Of a DNA stretch of 64,000 nt, positions 9,288 through 18,969 are shown piece after piece. Origin of the DNA: Flavobacteriales bacterium (lineage in GTDB: Bacteria; Bacteroidota; Bacteroidia; Flavobacteriales_D; Sanyastnellaceae). Location: positions 1 to 64,000 of the forward strand of contig JAIXWP010000135.1 of assembly GCA_027491215.1 (NCBI GenBank), in the 5' to 3' direction. Within the stretch, counting starts at the first letter, position 1; each line of letters begins with the position of its first letter. Under the pieces are notes generated by a model that did not search any database, was not told where the DNA came from, and saw only the letters and a list, made by a program, of their open reading frames with translations. The position numbers and the translations under genes were made by a program.

Positions 9288-10112
9288 TTATTTCTTTCTG
9301 CGTTCGATGATAAATTTAGAAGAAGGCTTCTTAGTCTTACGAGTTTTGTAGCCTTTTGCTGGAGTACCCTTGCGTGAGCGTGGGTGACCACCTGATTGGC
9401 GACCTTCACCACCACCCATTGGGTGATCTACTGGGTTCATTGCAACACCACGAACACGAGGCTTGCGACCCTGCCAACGTGAGCGACCTGCTTTACCAGA
9501 GCGCACGAGGTTGTGTTCTGAGTTCGAAACAACACCGATAGTAGCGATACAATCAGCAAGGATCAAACGAGTTTCACCAGAAGGAAGTGAGATCACAGCG
9601 TAAGCTCCGTCGCGTGCAGCGAGTTGAGCATAGCTACCAGCACTTCTTGCAATGGCTCCACCTTTACCTGGCTTCATTTCGATATTGTGAATCGTAGTTC
9701 CAAGTGGAATATCTCTGAGTGGAAGTGCATTTCCAATTTCTGGAGCTGAACCTGTTCCGCTCATGATTGTTTGACCAACTGTCAAACCTTGAGGAGCTAG
9801 GATATATCTCTTTTCACCATCTGCGTATTCTACCAGAGCGATACGAGCTGAGCGGTTTGGATCGTATTCGATCGTCATCACTTTAGCTTCTACTTCATGC
9901 TTGTTACGCTTGAAGTCGATCAAACGATATCTACGCTTGTGACCACCACCAATCATGCGCATTGTGCGCTTACCTTGGTTGTTACGACCACCGGTCTTTT
10001 TCATTGGCACAACCAATGCCTTGAAAGGCTTGTCAGTTGTGATTTCGTCGAAAGTCTGTGCGACTTTGAAGCGAGTACCCGGAGTTACCGGATTAAGTTT
10101 TCTAATGCCCAT
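9288..10112 (-). CDS. rplB: 50S ribosomal protein L2
   Basis: 274 residues, one of the oldest ribosomal proteins and needed for subunit association and peptidyl transfer. OB fold (residues about 75-130) and SH3-like barrel, then the conserved C-terminal loop [20 protein letters not shown], which contains the histidine near the peptidyl-transferase centre. Length and start [15 protein letters not shown] are as expected. Confidence 0.98.
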   Translation of the reverse strand: MGIRKLNPVTPGTRFKVAQTFDEITTDKPFKALVVPMKKTGGRNNQGKRTMRMIGGGHKRRYRLIDFKRNKHEVEAKVMTIEYDPNRSARIALVEYADGEKRYILAPQGLTVGQTIMSGTGSAPEIGNALPLRDIPLGTTIHNIEMKPGKGGAIARSAGSYAQLAARDGAYAVISLPSGETRLILADCIATIGVVSNSEHNLVRSGKAGRSRWQGRKPRVRGVAMNPVDHPMGGGEGRQSGGHPRSRKGTPAKGYKTRKTKKPSSKFIIERRKK

Positions 10113-10126
10113 TTCTCGAGTATATC

Positions 10127-10417
10127 TTAAATGTTGGCGTAAAAGTCAATTGTGTCACCAGCTGCAAGCGAGATGATCGCTTTCTTGTAGCTAGCTGAGC
10201 GGCCTTCGATAATACCAGTTTTGGTATAGCGAGTTTTGCGCTTGCCGTCGTAGCGAATAGTATTCACTGCAGTAACAGTAACACCGTAAGTTTTCTCGAT
10301 CGCTTTCTTGATCTCGATTTTGTTAGCGTTAATGTTTACAATGAATCCGAACTTACCCTGCTTCTCTTGGATGGCAGTCATCTTTTCGGTAACGAGTGGT
10401 TTGATCAAAATTTCCAT
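10127..10417 (-). CDS. rplW: 50S ribosomal protein L23
   Basis: 96 residues; exit-tunnel protein that docks trigger factor and SRP. Begins [20 protein letters not shown] and contains [20 protein letters not shown] followed by [16 protein letters not shown], the standard L23 helix and loop. 5 nt from rplD. Confidence 0.96.
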   Translation of the reverse strand: MEILIKPLVTEKMTAIQEKQGKFGFIVNINANKIEIKKAIEKTYGVTVTAVNTIRYDGKRKTRYTKTGIIEGRSASYKKAIISLAAGDTIDFYANI

Positions 10418-10422
10418 GGCGC

Positions 10423-11052
10423 TTACTTTTTCAAGATTTCTGTAACCACTTCGTGAGCGTTACCAACGAACACGATGTTATTACTGTTCATGATATCATA
10501 GGTGTTTACCATGTTCGCGATTTGAACGTTTGCCTTCTGAAGGTTACGAGAAGAAAGGTAAACTGCATCGTTTCTTTCAGAAATCAATACAAGAGTTTTC
10601 TTGTCGCTTAGGTTCAAATTCTTGATTACTTGAGCAAACTCCTTCGTTTTTGGAGAAGCAAAGTTAATTGCGTCTATAACTAGGATTCCGTTATCTTTTG
10701 CTTTGTAAGACAATGCAGAAGCACGAGCCAAGCGCTGAGTAGTTTTGTTGACCTTGATATCGTAAGTACGAGGACGAGGACCAAATGTGCTACCACCTTG
10801 ACGGAACAATGGGTTTTTGATACTTCCCTTACGAGATCCACCAGTTCCTTTTTGTTTGTGCAACTTGCGAGTAGATCCATGGACCTCACCGCGGTGCTTT
10901 GTCTTGTGAGTACCTGTACGTTGAGCTGCTAGGTAGCGCTTAACGTCTAGGTAGATTGCGTGATCATTAGGTTCGATTGCGAACACTGTATCATCGAGAG
11001 TAACCTTGTTACCCGTCTTTTGACCTTGAATATTTAATACTTCCAGTTGCAT
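10423..11052 (-). CDS. rplD: 50S ribosomal protein L4
   Basis: 209 residues. N-terminal domain, then the extended tunnel loop with TKHRGEVHGSTRKLHKQKGT and GSIKNPLFRQGGSTFGPRPR, then a Rossmann-like C-terminal domain ending VVTEILKK. In E. coli L4 represses the S10 operon by attenuation; no matching leader is recognisable here. One nucleotide separates it from rplC. Confidence 0.97.
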   Translation of the reverse strand: MQLEVLNIQGQKTGNKVTLDDTVFAIEPNDHAIYLDVKRYLAAQRTGTHKTKHRGEVHGSTRKLHKQKGTGGSRKGSIKNPLFRQGGSTFGPRPRTYDIKVNKTTQRLARASALSYKAKDNGILVIDAINFASPKTKEFAQVIKNLNLSDKKTLVLISERNDAVYLSSRNLQKANVQIANMVNTYDIMNSNNIVFVGNAHEVVTEILKK

Positions 11053-11053
11053 G

Positions 11054-11674
11054 TTACTTCACGATTAAAACGGTAGCACCATTAAATCCTGGTACCGCAC
11101 CTTTGATGAGTATTAGATTTTCTTCTGGAAGAACTTTCACAACTTCTAGGTTCTGAACAGTTCTACGGTCACCTCCGGTTCTTCCTGCCATGCGCATTCC
11201 TGGGAATACACGTGATGGGTCAGAAGACGCACCGAGTGAACCTGGTGCACGAAGACGGTTGTGTTGTCCGTGAGTGCTCTCACCTACCCCAGCAAATCCG
11301 TGGCGTTTTACAACACCTTGGAAACCTTTACCTTTTGTGGTACCGATTACGTCAACGTTTTCTCCTTCGGTGAAGATGTCAGAAAGAGTGATTACATCTC
11401 CTAGTTTTACTTCCGTATCGAAACCATCTACTTCGAAGATGAATCTCTTTGGAGTAACACCAGCCTTCTTGAAGTGACCTTGCATAGGCTTAGATGTATT
11501 CTTTTCTTTCTTATCGCCGAAAGCGATTTGAACAGCTTGGTAGCCGTCCTTTTCTGTGGTCTTGATCTGTGTCACCACACATGGACCAGCCTCTATCACC
11601 GTGCATGGAATATTCTTTCCAGCGGCACTGTAGACACTAGTCATCCCGACCTTTTTACCAATGAATCCTGGCAT
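11054..11674 (-). CDS. rplC: 50S ribosomal protein L3
   Basis: 206 residues, helps nucleate 50S assembly. Shows [20 protein letters not shown] at the start and the central finger [20 protein letters not shown] that reaches the peptidyl-transferase centre, followed by [20 protein letters not shown]. All blocks are complete. 23 nt after rpsJ. Confidence 0.98.
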   Translation of the reverse strand: MPGFIGKKVGMTSVYSAAGKNIPCTVIEAGPCVVTQIKTTEKDGYQAVQIAFGDKKEKNTSKPMQGHFKKAGVTPKRFIFEVDGFDTEVKLGDVITLSDIFTEGENVDVIGTTKGKGFQGVVKRHGFAGVGESTHGQHNRLRAPGSLGASSDPSRVFPGMRMAGRTGGDRRTVQNLEVVKVLPEENLILIKGAVPGFNGATVLIVK

Positions 11675-11697
11675 GTGTTTAATTTATTTAGTTGTGA

Positions 11698-12003
11698 CTA
11701 CACTTTGATTTCTACTTCAACTCCGCTTGGTAGCTCAAGCTTCATTAACGCATCTACTGTCTTTGAAGAAGAACTGTAGATGTCTAGAAGGCGCTTGTAA
11801 GAGCTTAACTCGAACTGTTCGCGAGCCTTCTTGTTAACGTGCGGTGAGCGCAATACGGTGTAAATTCTTTTGTGTGTAGGAAGTGGAATTGGACCATTCA
11901 CTACTGCACCGGTTGCCTTTACTGTTTTCACAATCTTCTCTGCTGATTTGTCAACTAGATTGTGATCGTAGGACTTTAATTTAATTCTGATCTTTTGAGC
12001 CAT
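11698..12003 (-). CDS. rpsJ: 30S ribosomal protein S10
   Basis: 101 residues; also the partner of NusG/NusB in transcription-translation coupling and antitermination. Signature loop [20 protein letters not shown] near residue 35-55 and the C-terminal [11 protein letters not shown] are present. Directly follows fusA (13 nt), so the str and S10 operons are joined without tuf in between. Confidence 0.98.
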   Translation of the reverse strand: MAQKIRIKLKSYDHNLVDKSAEKIVKTVKATGAVVNGPIPLPTHKRIYTVLRSPHVNKKAREQFELSSYKRLLDIYSSSSKTVDALMKLELPSGVEVEIKV

Positions 12004-12016
12004 CTACTGGTTATTA

Positions 12017-14122
12017 TTAGGCGTTGGCTTTTCCTTTCACTTTAGCGATTACTGCTTCTGCTACGTTGTTCGGAGCTGGAGAGTAGTTGCTGAATTCCAT
12101 TGTTGATGTTGCACGTCCTGATGTGATGGTACGTAAGTCTGTCACGTAACCGAACATTTCAGAAAGAGGAACTTTACCATTGATTACGGTTGCACCGTTT
12201 CTTTCGCTTGTTCCTTCGATCATACCACGACGCTTGTTCAAGTCACCAATTACATCACCCATGTTTTCAGCTGGTGTAACGACTTCAAGTTTCATAATAG
12301 GCTCGAGAAGAATTGGCTTGCACTTAGGCATCGCTTCACGGTAAGCCATTTTAGCGCACAATTCGAAAGAAAGAGCATCAGAGTCAACTGCGTGGAATGA
12401 ACCATCGTTCAACTCTACTTTCAAAGAATCTACTGGATAACCAGCTAGAACACCGTTGTTCATTGCTTCTTTGAAACCCTTTTCAATTGATGGGATGAAT
12501 TCACGAGGAATGTTACCACCTTTGATATTGTTCACAAATACAAGACCTGGTTTCTCCGCGTCATTGTTAGGACCAATGTTTACATTGATATCAGCGAATT
12601 TACCACGACCACCCGATTGCTTTTTGTAAACTTCACGGTGATCAGTTGTGCCTTGGATAGTTTCTTTATAAGATACTTGCGGAGCACCTTGATTACATTC
12701 CACTTTAAATTCACGCTTCAAACGGTCAACGATGATCTCAAGGTGAAGCTCACCCATACCAGAGATGATTGTTTGTCCAGAATCTTCGTCAGTTCTAACG
12801 CGGAATGTTGGATCCTCTTCTGCAAGTTTAGCTAGTGCCATACCCATTTTATCAGAGTCAGCTTGAGTCTTAGGCTCAACAGCGATACCGATTACTGGTT
12901 CTGGGAAGTTCATTGCTTCAAGAACGATTGGATGCTTTTCATCACAAAGGGTATCCCCTGTTTTGATGTCTTTGAAACCAACCACTGCAGCGATGTCACC
13001 AGCAGCCAATCTTTCGATTGGGTTTTGCTTGTTAGCGTGCATTTGGAAGATACGAGAGATACGTTCTTTGTTTCCGCTACGTGTGTTTAGGACGTAAGAA
13101 CCTGCTTCAAGTACACCAGAGTATGCACGAGTGAATGCTAGACGACCTACGAATGGGTCAGTAGCAATTTTGAAAGCTAGACCAGCGAATGGTTCGTTGA
13201 AGTCTGGCTTGCGAGAAATTTCTTCCTCAGTATCTGGGTTAGTACCCTTAATACTTTCCTTATCTAGTGGGCTAGGAAGAAGTTCCATCACTAGGTCAAG
13301 CATTGTTTGAACACCTTTGTTTTTGAATGATGATCCGCATACCATTGGAACGATCTTCATATCAAGACAAGCTTGACGAAGTGCGTCCAAAATTTCACGT
13401 TCAGTGATTGAGCTTGGATCATCGAAGAACTTCATCATCAAGTTGTCATCGTATTCAGAGACAGCTTCAAGAAGTTTTTCGCGATACTCAGTAGCTTCTT
13501 CCATCAAATCAGCTGGAATGTCAACTACTTCGTATGTCATACCCTTATCAGCCTCATTCCAGATCATTCCACGGAAGTTGATCAAGTCAACAACACCTTT
13601 GAAATCATCTTCAGCACCGATTGGGATTTGAAGAGGAACCGCGTTGCTACCAAGCATGTCTTTCACCTGCTTAACGACTTTCAAGAAGTCAGCACCTTGG
13701 CGGTCCATTTTGTTTACGAAACCGATACGAACAACGTTGTAGTTGTCAGCCAAACGCCAGTTAGTCTCAGACTGAGGCTCAACACCGTCAACAGCGCTGA
13801 AGAGGAACACTAGTCCATCAAGTACGCGTAGTGAGCGGTTCACCTCAACTGTAAAGTCAACGTGACCTGGAGTATCGATAATGTTTACGTGATATTTATT
13901 TCCACGGTAGTTCCAGAAAACTGTAGTAGCAGCAGAAGTAATTGTAATACCTCTTTCTTGCTCTTGAGCCATCCAGTCCATGGTAGCAGCACCGTCGTGA
14001 ACTTCACCAATCTTGTGATTAACACCAGAATAGTAAAGGATACGTTCAGTGGTAGTTGTCTTTCCTGCGTCGATGTGAGCAGCAATACCAATATTTCTTG
14101 TATATCTAAGGTCGCGTGACAT
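12017..14122 (-). CDS. fusA: Elongation factor G
   Basis: 701-residue translocation GTPase. G1 is [13 protein letters not shown] (residues about 15-27), G2 region includes [13 protein letters not shown]3 DTPGHVDF, G4 NKMDRQGAD and G5 GSSFKNKGV. Domain II follows, then domain IV with [18 protein letters not shown] and the C-terminal [14 protein letters not shown]. Full-length five-domain EF-G of the classic fusA location, after rpsG and before rpsJ. tuf, which follows fusA in many bacteria, is not here. Confidence 0.98.
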   Translation of the reverse strand: MSRDLRYTRNIGIAAHIDAGKTTTTERILYYSGVNHKIGEVHDGAATMDWMAQEQERGITITSAATTVFWNYRGNKYHVNIIDTPGHVDFTVEVNRSLRVLDGLVFLFSAVDGVEPQSETNWRLADNYNVVRIGFVNKMDRQGADFLKVVKQVKDMLGSNAVPLQIPIGAEDDFKGVVDLINFRGMIWNEADKGMTYEVVDIPADLMEEATEYREKLLEAVSEYDDNLMMKFFDDPSSITEREILDALRQACLDMKIVPMVCGSSFKNKGVQTMLDLVMELLPSPLDKESIKGTNPDTEEEISRKPDFNEPFAGLAFKIATDPFVGRLAFTRAYSGVLEAGSYVLNTRSGNKERISRIFQMHANKQNPIERLAAGDIAAVVGFKDIKTGDTLCDEKHPIVLEAMNFPEPVIGIAVEPKTQADSDKMGMALAKLAEEDPTFRVRTDEDSGQTIISGMGELHLEIIVDRLKREFKVECNQGAPQVSYKETIQGTTDHREVYKKQSGGRGKFADINVNIGPNNDAEKPGLVFVNNIKGGNIPREFIPSIEKGFKEAMNNGVLAGYPVDSLKVELNDGSFHAVDSDALSFELCAKMAYREAMPKCKPILLEPIMKLEVVTPAENMGDVIGDLNKRRGMIEGTSERNGATVINGKVPLSEMFGYVTDLRTITSGRATSTMEFSNYSPAPNNVAEAVIAKVKGKANA

Positions 14123-14150
14123 TTCTTTCTCTCTTTATTGTATTGCTATA

Positions 14151-14618
14151 TTAGAAGCGGAAGTGTGAGAATGCTTTGTTAGCTTCAGCCATGCGGTGAA
14201 CGTCTTCTCTCTTTTTGAAAGCAGCGCCTTCACCCTTAGATGCAGCGATAATCTCGTTAGCGAGTTTCTCAGACATGCTCTTTTCATTTCTTCCACGAGC
14301 ATAACCGATCAACCATTTCATCGCCATTGAATTTTTACGTTCATCGCGGATTGGAGATGGGATTTGGAAAGTAGCACCACCGACACGACGGCTTCTCACC
14401 TCTACAGCTGGAGTAACATTCTCCAAAGCCTTTTTCCAAATATCAAGACCGTTTTCACCAGTCTTAGTTCCTACCTTTTCGATAGAATCGTAGAAAATTG
14501 CAAATGCAGTTCCTTTCTTTCCTTGCAACATAAGGTTGTTAACGAATTTCGTTACAACTACTTCGTTGAACTTTGGGTCTGGAAGTACCGCAATTTTTTT
14601 GGCCTTTCTTCTTCTCAT
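14151..14618 (-). CDS. rpsG: 30S ribosomal protein S7
   Basis: 155 residues; binds the 3' major domain of 16S rRNA and lines the E site. [20 protein letters not shown] at the start, then the conserved [20 protein letters not shown] (S7 beta ribbon; family consensus is RRVGGATYQVP). Ends NKAFSHFRF. 21 nt downstream of rpsL and 28 nt upstream of fusA. Confidence 0.98.
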   Translation of the reverse strand: MRRRKAKKIAVLPDPKFNEVVVTKFVNNLMLQGKKGTAFAIFYDSIEKVGTKTGENGLDIWKKALENVTPAVEVRSRRVGGATFQIPSPIRDERKNSMAMKWLIGYARGRNEKSMSEKLANEIIAASKGEGAAFKKREDVHRMAEANKAFSHFRF

Positions 14619-14639
14619 GATTTATTTATCTTGAAAGGA

Positions 14640-15020
14640 TTATTTTTTAACTTTTGGACGTTTTGTTCCGTACTTCGAACGGCGCTGACCGCGACCATTT
14701 ACTCCGGCAGTATCAAGAGCTCCACGCACGATGTGATAACGCACACCTGGTAAGTCCTTCACACGACCACCGCGCACTAGCACGATAGAGTGCTCTTGTA
14801 GGTTGTGACCTTCACCACCGATGTAGGCGATGATTTCAAAACCATTCGTAAGACGAACTTTCGCTACCTTACGAAGAGCAGAGTTTGGTTTCTTTGGAGT
14901 AGTAGTATACACCTTAGTGCATACTCCTCTGCGCTGTGGGCAAGAGGTCAAAGCGGCCGACTTACTTCTGTAAGTTTTAGGCTCGCGTCCTTTACGTATT
15001 AATTGTTGAACCGTTGGCAT
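14640..15020 (-). CDS. rpsL: 30S ribosomal protein S12
   Basis: 126 residues, decoding-centre protein and first gene of the transcript. The loops that set streptomycin sensitivity are wild type: [18 protein letters not shown] keeps the lysine corresponding to Lys43, and [20 protein letters not shown] keeps Lys88. The start [20 protein letters not shown] is standard. A promoter candidate lies about 65-95 nt upstream. Confidence 0.98.
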   Translation of the reverse strand: MPTVQQLIRKGREPKTYRSKSAALTSCPQRRGVCTKVYTTTPKKPNSALRKVAKVRLTNGFEIIAYIGGEGHNLQEHSIVLVRGGRVKDLPGVRYHIVRGALDTAGVNGRGQRRSKYGTKRPKVKK

Positions 15021-15083
15021 TATTCTAAGTTCCTTTTTTTCACGTTGTTCCGATCGAGTTGTTTCGACCTAAAAAACGGGCTG

Positions 15084-15114
15084 CAAAAATACTCAGAGAA
15101 TTCGTCCGTGCAAG
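15084..15114 (-). promoter_or_regulatory. Promoter candidate for the rpsL ribosomal transcript
   Basis: On the minus strand a perfect Bacteroidota -7 element TATTTTTG (15084-15091; consensus TANNTTTG) lies 19 nt downstream of CTTG (15111-15114; consensus -33 TTTG). The leader to the rpsL ATG is then about 60 nt. No other good match lies closer to rpsL. Confidence 0.6.
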
Positions 15115-15521
15115 CATTCATGCAAAATAATTCTTCTTTTTTTATTTACAACTCGTAAAGCAATAATAATCAACTGATTAAATATTAGTCAAAGCCCAAA
15201 AATAGACTCTTTTTTGATAATTTTTCTCTCCTCGCCGACTTCCATCTACCCGGTTGAGAATCAAAAAAAAAGGAGTTGTCAACGAACTAATGTGAAAATT
15301 AATTCAATATTAAAACGCTCATAAACAGTGTATTAACCGATTTTAACAATCGATTTTACTAGTGCGTAAATCATTGAAAATCTATGTCTTGAAGAGACCT
15401 TGAATCAAATATTAAAAACTTATTGAATTTTTCAATATCGTAAGAAACAATATAGATTATCACGATTTCAAGAGTGCGGTAAGGGTAAAAACTCTTTAGG
15501 GTGTCCTAACTAAAAAACCTA
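15115..15521. other. AT-rich divergent intergenic region, no gene found
   Basis: About 400 nt between the divergent rpsL transcript and the sigma-factor gene, with no ORF or RNA that I can recognise. It is strongly AT-rich. The only structure noticed is a 17-bp palindrome, TATTGAATTTTTCAATA at 15421-15437, about 85 nt upstream of the sigma gene start; it could be an operator but nothing else supports this. The promoter of the sigma gene could not be assigned with confidence. Confidence 0.4.
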
Positions 15522-16121
15522 GTGTTTACATTGGCTCCATCATATCCCTACCCTGTGGAAACTACCAAACCGACAACTGTCATTCCAGTGAGAGATCCTC
15601 TCGCCTTTGATCGCTTGTTCCAAGACTATTTTGTTCCATTGACCCAATATGCGCGTCTTTACCTCAAGGATGAGGACGAAGCAAAAGACCTTGTTCAAAA
15701 GCTTTTCACACAAATGTGGGAACAGCCAGATCGATTCGAAGCAAAAAGTACGATGCAAGCACTTCTTTACGCCGCAGTCAAGAATCGCTGTCTTAATTGG
15801 CTCAAGCATGACAATGTAAAAAAAGAGTATCAACAGTTCACATCACAGAGCAGCAGGACCTTGCATGTAGTGCAAGATGATGATAGCTCTAGCTTAGAAA
15901 AGAAGATTGAAAAAGCGTTACAACTCTTACCAGAGCAATGCCGACGGGTATTTGAGCTCAGCAGGATTGATGGTTTAAAATACAGGGAAATAGCTGAACA
16001 ACTTGGTATCTCCATCAAAACAGTCGAGGTGCATATGGGCAAGGCTCTGAGGCACATGCGAACAGAGCTCGCAGAATACCTGCCACTACTCATCCTTCTT
16101 TTTCCTCACCTCATTAGATAG
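15522..16121 (+). CDS. ECF sigma factor, FecI-like
   Basis: 199-residue RNA polymerase sigma factor of the extracytoplasmic-function type. Region 2 covers about residues 28-95 (FDRLFQDYFVPLTQYARLYL, DEAKDLVQKLFTQMWEQPDR). Region 4 covers about 130-185, with LPEQCRRVFELSRIDGLKYR and the helix-turn-helix EIAEQLGISIKTVEVHMGKA. The start used is GTG at 15522; TTG at 15534 is possible, and there is no ATG before region 2. Followed 5 nt later by its FecR-type anti-sigma factor, so it most likely answers a cell-envelope signal and controls the downstream outer-membrane genes. Confidence 0.93.
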   Translation: MFTLAPSYPYPVETTKPTTVIPVRDPLAFDRLFQDYFVPLTQYARLYLKDEDEAKDLVQKLFTQMWEQPDRFEAKSTMQALLYAAVKNRCLNWLKHDNVKKEYQQFTSQSSRTLHVVQDDDSSSLEKKIEKALQLLPEQCRRVFELSRIDGLKYREIAEQLGISIKTVEVHMGKALRHMRTELAEYLPLLILLFPHLIR

Positions 16122-16126
16122 AACAC

Positions 16127-17041
16127 ATGAATACCATCCCAGAAAATATTGATATCCTTATCACCGCTCATTTGAATAATGAGTTGAATGATCAAGATAC
16201 AGCGCAACTGCTCACATGGATTGAAGCATCAGATGAGCATTTGGCTCATTTCCATAAAATGGCTCAAGCGCATGAATTGTTATATCAATCAGGAGTCACA
16301 GAAACAATAGCGCGTCCATGGACAGCGAAGAAAACGAGTCAACGCACTTGGTGGTTGGTAGCTGCGGCAGCAACTGTTGTAGGCCTTGCCGTAACACTTT
16401 TCTTGATACCATCCACTACCGATTATGAACTTGCAACCACTGATATACCGGTGCAGGACACCCTTCCTGATGGAACTATTTTATCATTGGAAAAAGAGTC
16501 ATCCATCTACCATCACTACAATGAAAAAAATCAGAAACATGAATATACATTGGTGGGGCAAGCCACCTTTGATGTGCGCTCGGAAAAAGCGCTATTGGTG
16601 CGCACAGGACCGTTGGTGATTGAAGATATTGGGACGGTCTTTACGGTGATAAACAACCCTAGCGATTCGATCATTACCATTATTGTTCAGGATGGTAAGG
16701 TGAGATGTAGCGATCAATTGCACCCGCCTGTATTATTGGCCGTCGGAGAAACCGCCAATTTTTCCAAAAAAACAAATCAATTTATAGTTTCAAAAACTAA
16801 GACTGCGAGTCCATTTCATTTTAACTTCACGAATGAGAAAATTGAAAATGTGATTACTGTATTGAATGAATATTACGAAACTGAAATATACTATTCTCCT
16901 GAAATTAAAGACTGCCGAATAAACGTTCGGTTTGAGGATGAAAAACTTTCTTTCATTCTTGCAGTGATTGCCTCTACCATTGATGCATCACTTATTCAGG
17001 AAAATAGTAACTATAAACTATTGGGCAATGAATGTCACTAA
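16127..17041 (+). CDS. FecR-family anti-sigma factor
   Basis: 304 residues. N-terminal cytosolic helical part (about 1-80) binds the sigma factor; one transmembrane segment at about 84-104 (WWLVAAAATVVGLAVTLFLI); periplasmic FecR domain about 110-210, including DTLPDGTILSLEKESSIYHH; and a C-terminal DUF4974-like domain (about 235-300, FNFTNEKIENVITVLNEYYE). In the Fec paradigm the periplasmic part receives the signal from a TonB-dependent transducer. The stop overlaps the next gene by 14 nt. Confidence 0.92.
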   Translation: MNTIPENIDILITAHLNNELNDQDTAQLLTWIEASDEHLAHFHKMAQAHELLYQSGVTETIARPWTAKKTSQRTWWLVAAAATVVGLAVTLFLIPSTTDYELATTDIPVQDTLPDGTILSLEKESSIYHHYNEKNQKHEYTLVGQATFDVRSEKALLVRTGPLVIEDIGTVFTVINNPSDSIITIIVQDGKVRCSDQLHPPVLLAVGETANFSKKTNQFIVSKTKTASPFHFNFTNEKIENVITVLNEYYETEIYYSPEIKDCRINVRFEDEKLSFILAVIASTIDASLIQENSNYKLLGNECH

Positions 17042-18707
17042 GCAACTCATCATTTTATTCCTAGCGCTGAGTCCTTTCCAAGTTCTTGCTCAAGTGCTTG
17101 AAAAACGAATCAATTTTAAGTGTTCATCACAACCGATATCCTCTGCCCTGCGTCAATTGGAACAACAAGAAGGAATTGTCTTTTCTTACTCCCCCTCGAT
17201 CGTTGATGGTCAGAAAATAATCAGTATCAATGTGATGAATACTCCCATTCGTGGGGTATTGCTGGAACTTATTGGATCTGCGTATCATTTCAAAGAATCT
17301 AAGAATTACGTCATTATGACGAGAGATTCCAAAGCTGCTAAGTACAATGCTATCAAGGGATATGTAGAGGACTCGAATGGTCGTTCGGTCGATGGAGCCA
17401 CAGTCTATCATCAGCGTTCGAGTAGATCGACAAATACAAATGCTGCGGGATATTATGAACTCTACATCGAGCGAGATATAGATCCAACATCGCTTCAAGT
17501 AGGTAAAGCTAACTTAGCTGACACCGCATTGAAACAATTGCAAAGCACCTCGAATTACGAGCCTCTCACACTTCGCGCGCAGAGTGACACGACGCTCTAC
17601 ACCTACCTTTCTGGGGTAAAACGTGGTATCAATGGTGTGAGTCAAGATATCGCTTCCTTCTGGATAAATAATCGCATTGAAGTTCAAAATGTGAATGACA
17701 CCATTTACAGAGCTGCTCAAGTAAGCTTTATTCCTTTTGTGGGCACCAACCGCAAATTATCCGCGAATTGTAGCAATGCCTTTTCATTTAATATTCTAGG
17801 AGGCTATGCCTTTAATTCGCGCGCATTTGAGCTTGCGGGATTGTTTAATATGAACCGTGAAAATGCTAGGGGTTTTCAATTGGCAGGACTTTACAACATG
17901 AACGGAGGAACGCAGCATGGGGCACAGATTTCAGGACTTTTTGGATACAATAAGAGAGAATCATGCGGCTTTCAATTGGGAGGACTTTGCAACTTCAATC
18001 CAGGAGGATTTTCTGGAATGAATATCGCGGGTCTGGTACATTACTCTGGCTTTAACTCCAGCGGATTCACGCTTTCAGGCATTGGTAATGCACAGCGCGG
18101 CGATTTCAAGGGAGTTCAGTTGGCGGGAATAATCAACGTAGCCCGCAGTTCTACTGTACAAATCGGAACAATCAATGTAGCAAAGCATGCTAAGACACAA
18201 ATCGGAGTAATCAACATTGCAGACACCATAAGTGGCGTTCCTATTGGTGTTTTCAGCTTGATTAAAAAAGGCTACCACAAGGTAGAGGTCAGTTATGACA
18301 CCGATAAATATCTGAATGGTGCGCTTCGATTAGGTGTATCAAAACTATACACCATCTACTTTGCCGGCATAAAGCCGAGTGCTCCCGACAGTACCGAATG
18401 GACGTTCGGTTTTGGTATAGGGTCTTCACCAAAAGTTTCCTATCGAACCCGAATAAATATTGACTTGACTACTCAGCAAATGATAGAAGGGGAATTCGCG
18501 GAATACTTCAATGTTCGCACACAATTTCAAGTGGGTGTCGAAAGCCAAATTTTCAAGCACCTCGCCTTGTTTGCTGCCGTCAATCTCAACTATTTGAGTG
18601 CAGATTCAAAAGATCCTTATAATGCATTTGATAGTCCGCTCCATCGGATCAATTCCAATCCGACGGATTGGTGGTTGGGAGCGCGAGTTGGGGTGAGGAT
18701 CTTTTAG
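17028..18707 (+). CDS. STN/carboxypeptidase-like outer-membrane protein with LA_2272-type repeats
   Basis: 559 residues from the ATG at 17028; a longer frame begins upstream, but this ATG opens directly into a signal peptide (LIILFLALSPFQVLAQ). An STN domain (about 25-95; SALRQLEQQEGIVFSYSPSI) is of the kind that contacts FecR in the periplasm. Next comes a short carboxypeptidase-regulatory-like domain (about 110-155; GYVEDSNGRSVDGATVYHQR). Residues about 240-415 are imperfect repeats of about 20-23 residues, such as GFQLAGLYNMNGGTQHGAQI, resembling the LA_2272 surface repeat; a beta-solenoid is likely. The last 80 residues look like amphipathic strands ending in Phe, as in outer-membrane proteins. 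It is not a TonB-dependent barrel. Translationally coupled to the anti-sigma gene. Confidence 0.82.
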   Translation: MNVTKQLIILFLALSPFQVLAQVLEKRINFKCSSQPISSALRQLEQQEGIVFSYSPSIVDGQKIISINVMNTPIRGVLLELIGSAYHFKESKNYVIMTRDSKAAKYNAIKGYVEDSNGRSVDGATVYHQRSSRSTNTNAAGYYELYIERDIDPTSLQVGKANLADTALKQLQSTSNYEPLTLRAQSDTTLYTYLSGVKRGINGVSQDIASFWINNRIEVQNVNDTIYRAAQVSFIPFVGTNRKLSANCSNAFSFNILGGYAFNSRAFELAGLFNMNRENARGFQLAGLYNMNGGTQHGAQISGLFGYNKRESCGFQLGGLCNFNPGGFSGMNIAGLVHYSGFNSSGFTLSGIGNAQRGDFKGVQLAGIINVARSSTVQIGTINVAKHAKTQIGVINIADTISGVPIGVFSLIKKGYHKVEVSYDTDKYLNGALRLGVSKLYTIYFAGIKPSAPDSTEWTFGFGIGSSPKVSYRTRINIDLTTQQMIEGEFAEYFNVRTQFQVGVESQIFKHLALFAAVNLNYLSADSKDPYNAFDSPLHRINSNPTDWWLGARVGVRIF

Positions 18708-18709
18708 AG

Positions 18710-18875
18710 ACAAATGACAAGGGACAAGGGACAAGTGACAAATGACAAATGACAAGGGACAAATGACAAGGGACAAATGACAAATTCAATGACAAATGAC
18801 AAATGACAAGGGACAAATGGGTTTGGGGAATTGGGAATATTGAATTGGGAATATTGAATTGGGAATTGAGAATTA
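18710..18875. repeat. Heptamer tandem array (ACAARNG then GGAATTG types)
   Basis: Begins 2 nt after the preceding stop codon. Eleven consecutive 7-mers of the form ACAAATG/ACAAGGG/ACAAGTG run from 18710 to 18786. After a 5-nt slip (CAATG) come four more, a GGTTTGG unit and then seven units of a second type (GGAATTG, GGAATAT, TGAATTG). Variation is concentrated at fixed positions of the heptamer. No protein is encoded. Two related arrays lie at 26380-26528 and 40563-40709. Confidence 0.9.
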
Positions 18876-18969
18876 TTTTCTTTTTCGAGTAAGGGTGTTT
18901 GGGGAGTTGGGGGTCTTCTTGATGTATGGCGGTTTTGCTTTGCATCATTAACAACTCAAAATTTTCTTC

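Noticed and set aside
12017..14122. Expected tuf gene after fusA
   Set aside because: rpsJ follows 13 nt downstream of fusA; there is no room for tuf, so it must be located elsewhere.
18708..18876. Possible CRISPR array at the repeats
   Set aside because: The period is only 7 bp, units vary and no spacers or cas genes exist; treated as heptamer array.
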